Of a stretch of DNA of 5,596 nt, positions 5,049 through 5,596 are shown in pieces (positions within the stretch are counted from its first letter, which is position 1; each line of letters starts with the position of its first letter). Below the pieces are notes generated by a model that did no database searches, was not told the DNA's origin, and saw nothing but the letters and a program-made list of their open reading frames with translations. This DNA comes from Minisyncoccota bacterium (GTDB lineage: Bacteria; Patescibacteriota; Minisyncoccia; Minisyncoccales; UBA5738). The stretch is taken from NCBI GenBank assembly GCA_025453415.1, contig JALOQL010000070.1, forward strand, positions 1-5,596, given 5' to 3'. A program made the position numbers and the translations under genes.

Positions 5049-5060
5049 GATTAACAGGCG
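5041..5060. repeat. Copy 2 of the duplicated divergent -35 element
   Basis: TTTGTCAAGATTAACA (5041-5056) is identical to 416-431, and GCG follows one variable base later in both. It again places TTGACA on the minus strand two bases from TTAACA on the plus strand. Outside the element the two promoter regions are not obviously alike. Confidence 0.7.
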
Positions 5061-5079
5061 GTGGGATTTGGGGTATAAA
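5051..5079 (+). promoter_or_regulatory. Promoter of the nucleotidyltransferase gene, probably leaderless
   Basis: TTAACA (5051-5056) and TATAAA (5074-5079) are separated by 17 bases. Each differs from consensus at one base. The ATG begins at 5086, six bases after the -10, which is where transcription normally starts. No Shine-Dalgarno sequence lies between them. The -35 abuts that of the divergent 55-residue protein gene, so the two promoters probably compete for polymerase. Confidence 0.65.
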
Positions 5080-5085
5080 TAAAGC

Positions 5086-5596
5086 ATGGCAAAGAAGCAG
5101 GAAATCATTCCTTATGAAGAAGTTTTTCGGGCTTTAAATAAAGCGAAAGTCAATTATTTGGTTTGCGGCGGCGCGGCGGTGGTGATGTTTGGTTTTTCGC
5201 GCCTGACGATCGATTTGGATTTAATCGTTGGTTTGGACCAAGATAATTTAGAAAAGCTTTATGATATTTTGGTGAAGCTTGGTTATAAAACAAGCGCGCC
5301 TGTCAAAAAGAGCGATTTTAGCGATAAAAAGATTTTGGCGCGGCTTGAGGAAACCAAAAATATGAAAGTGGTGTCTTTTTATAACCTTAAAGATCCGTTT
5401 AAGGTGGTGGACATTGGAGTTAATTTGCCCAGGATAGATAAAATTTTGGAAAATAAAAGAAATATTCAAGTTGACGATTTGTCGATCCCGATAATTTTTC
5501 TTGATGATCTGATAAAAATGAAAAAGGATTTGGCGCGGCCCAAGGATTTGATCGACGTGCAAAATTTGAAGGAAATTAAAAAATATGAAGATAGCA
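5086..5596 (+). CDS. Nucleotidyltransferase-fold protein, 3' end outside the window
   Basis: The frame starts at ATG 5086 and stays open for 170 codons to the window edge. The sequence resembles the stand-alone nucleotidyltransferases loosely related to the AbiEii/MenT group. A first helix runs into YLVCGGAAVVMFG (24-36), with the GG of the nucleotide-binding turn at 28-29. The metal-binding pair D43/D45 is in TIDLDLIV, and a likely third acidic residue is D109 in VVDIGV. The ending LDDLIKMKKDLARPKDLIDVQNL (139-161) is the helix with R.KD..D typical of this group. Such enzymes transfer a nucleotide to RNA, protein or a small molecule; some are toxins, most are uncharacterised. No AbiEi-type antitoxin is visible, though one could lie downstream. 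Codon use is richer in A/T-ending codons (AAA, TTA, GAT, AAT) than in frr to mreB, which may indicate a different origin. The ATG is supported by a promoter that would make the mRNA leaderless. Confidence 0.8.
   Translation, partial: MAKKQEIIPYEEVFRALNKAKVNYLVCGGAAVVMFGFSRLTIDLDLIVGLDQDNLEKLYDILVKLGYKTSAPVKKSDFSDKKILARLEETKNMKVVSFYNLKDPFKVVDIGVNLPRIDKILENKRNIQVDDLSIPIIFLDDLIKMKKDLARPKDLIDVQNLKEIKKYEDS

Noticed and set aside
5248..5562. 104-residue minus-strand frame
   Set aside because: It is antisense to the nucleotidyltransferase gene, whose GG, DxD and RPKD motifs show the real coding strand.

Overview
The window looks like a chromosomal segment from a reduced, uncultivated bacterium, most probably a Patescibacteria/CPR lineage of the Parcubacteria kind. 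This is inferred from four things: a short proline-tRNA ligase, the gene order frr-rseP-proS without the usual lipid genes between them, GC-rich genes separated by AT-rich spacers, and weak or absent Shine-Dalgarno sites at most starts. TGA works as an ordinary stop (rseP ends with it), which argues against the recoded CPR lineages. No RNA gene, CRISPR array, insertion sequence or prophage gene is visible.

Layout. Bases 1-123 hold the 3' end of a plus-strand gene that resembles the C-terminus of a DNA polymerase III clamp-loader subunit. It converges on a 66-residue, eight-cysteine, DnaJ-like zinc-binding protein on the minus strand (140-340), with a hairpin at the junction. A divergent AT-rich promoter region (341-460) and a structured leader (about 460-551) come before the plus-strand operon: frr (552-1109), an AT-rich repeat-built spacer, rseP (1222-2346), proS (2354-3616) and mreB (3616-4731). 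The operon ends at a GC-rich hairpin terminator (4787-4812). A 55-residue, five-cysteine protein lies on the minus strand (4846-5013). A second divergent promoter follows, and then a nucleotidyltransferase-fold gene (5086 to beyond the window end).

How the genes fit together. RRF and ProRS serve translation, RseP is an intramembrane protease, and MreB organises the cell envelope. Spacing is tight at rseP/proS (7 bases) and proS/mreB (1-base overlap), so these three are probably co-transcribed and coupled.

The most interesting pattern is a duplicated arrangement. Each small cysteine-rich minus-strand gene faces a plus-strand transcription unit across the same 16-bp sequence, TTTGTCAAGATTAACA, at 416-431 and 5041-5056. 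This sequence reads as two back-to-back -35 boxes, TTGACA on the minus strand and TTAACA on the plus strand, separated by GA. In the second copy both predicted transcription starts fall on or next to the ATG, so both mRNAs would be leaderless.
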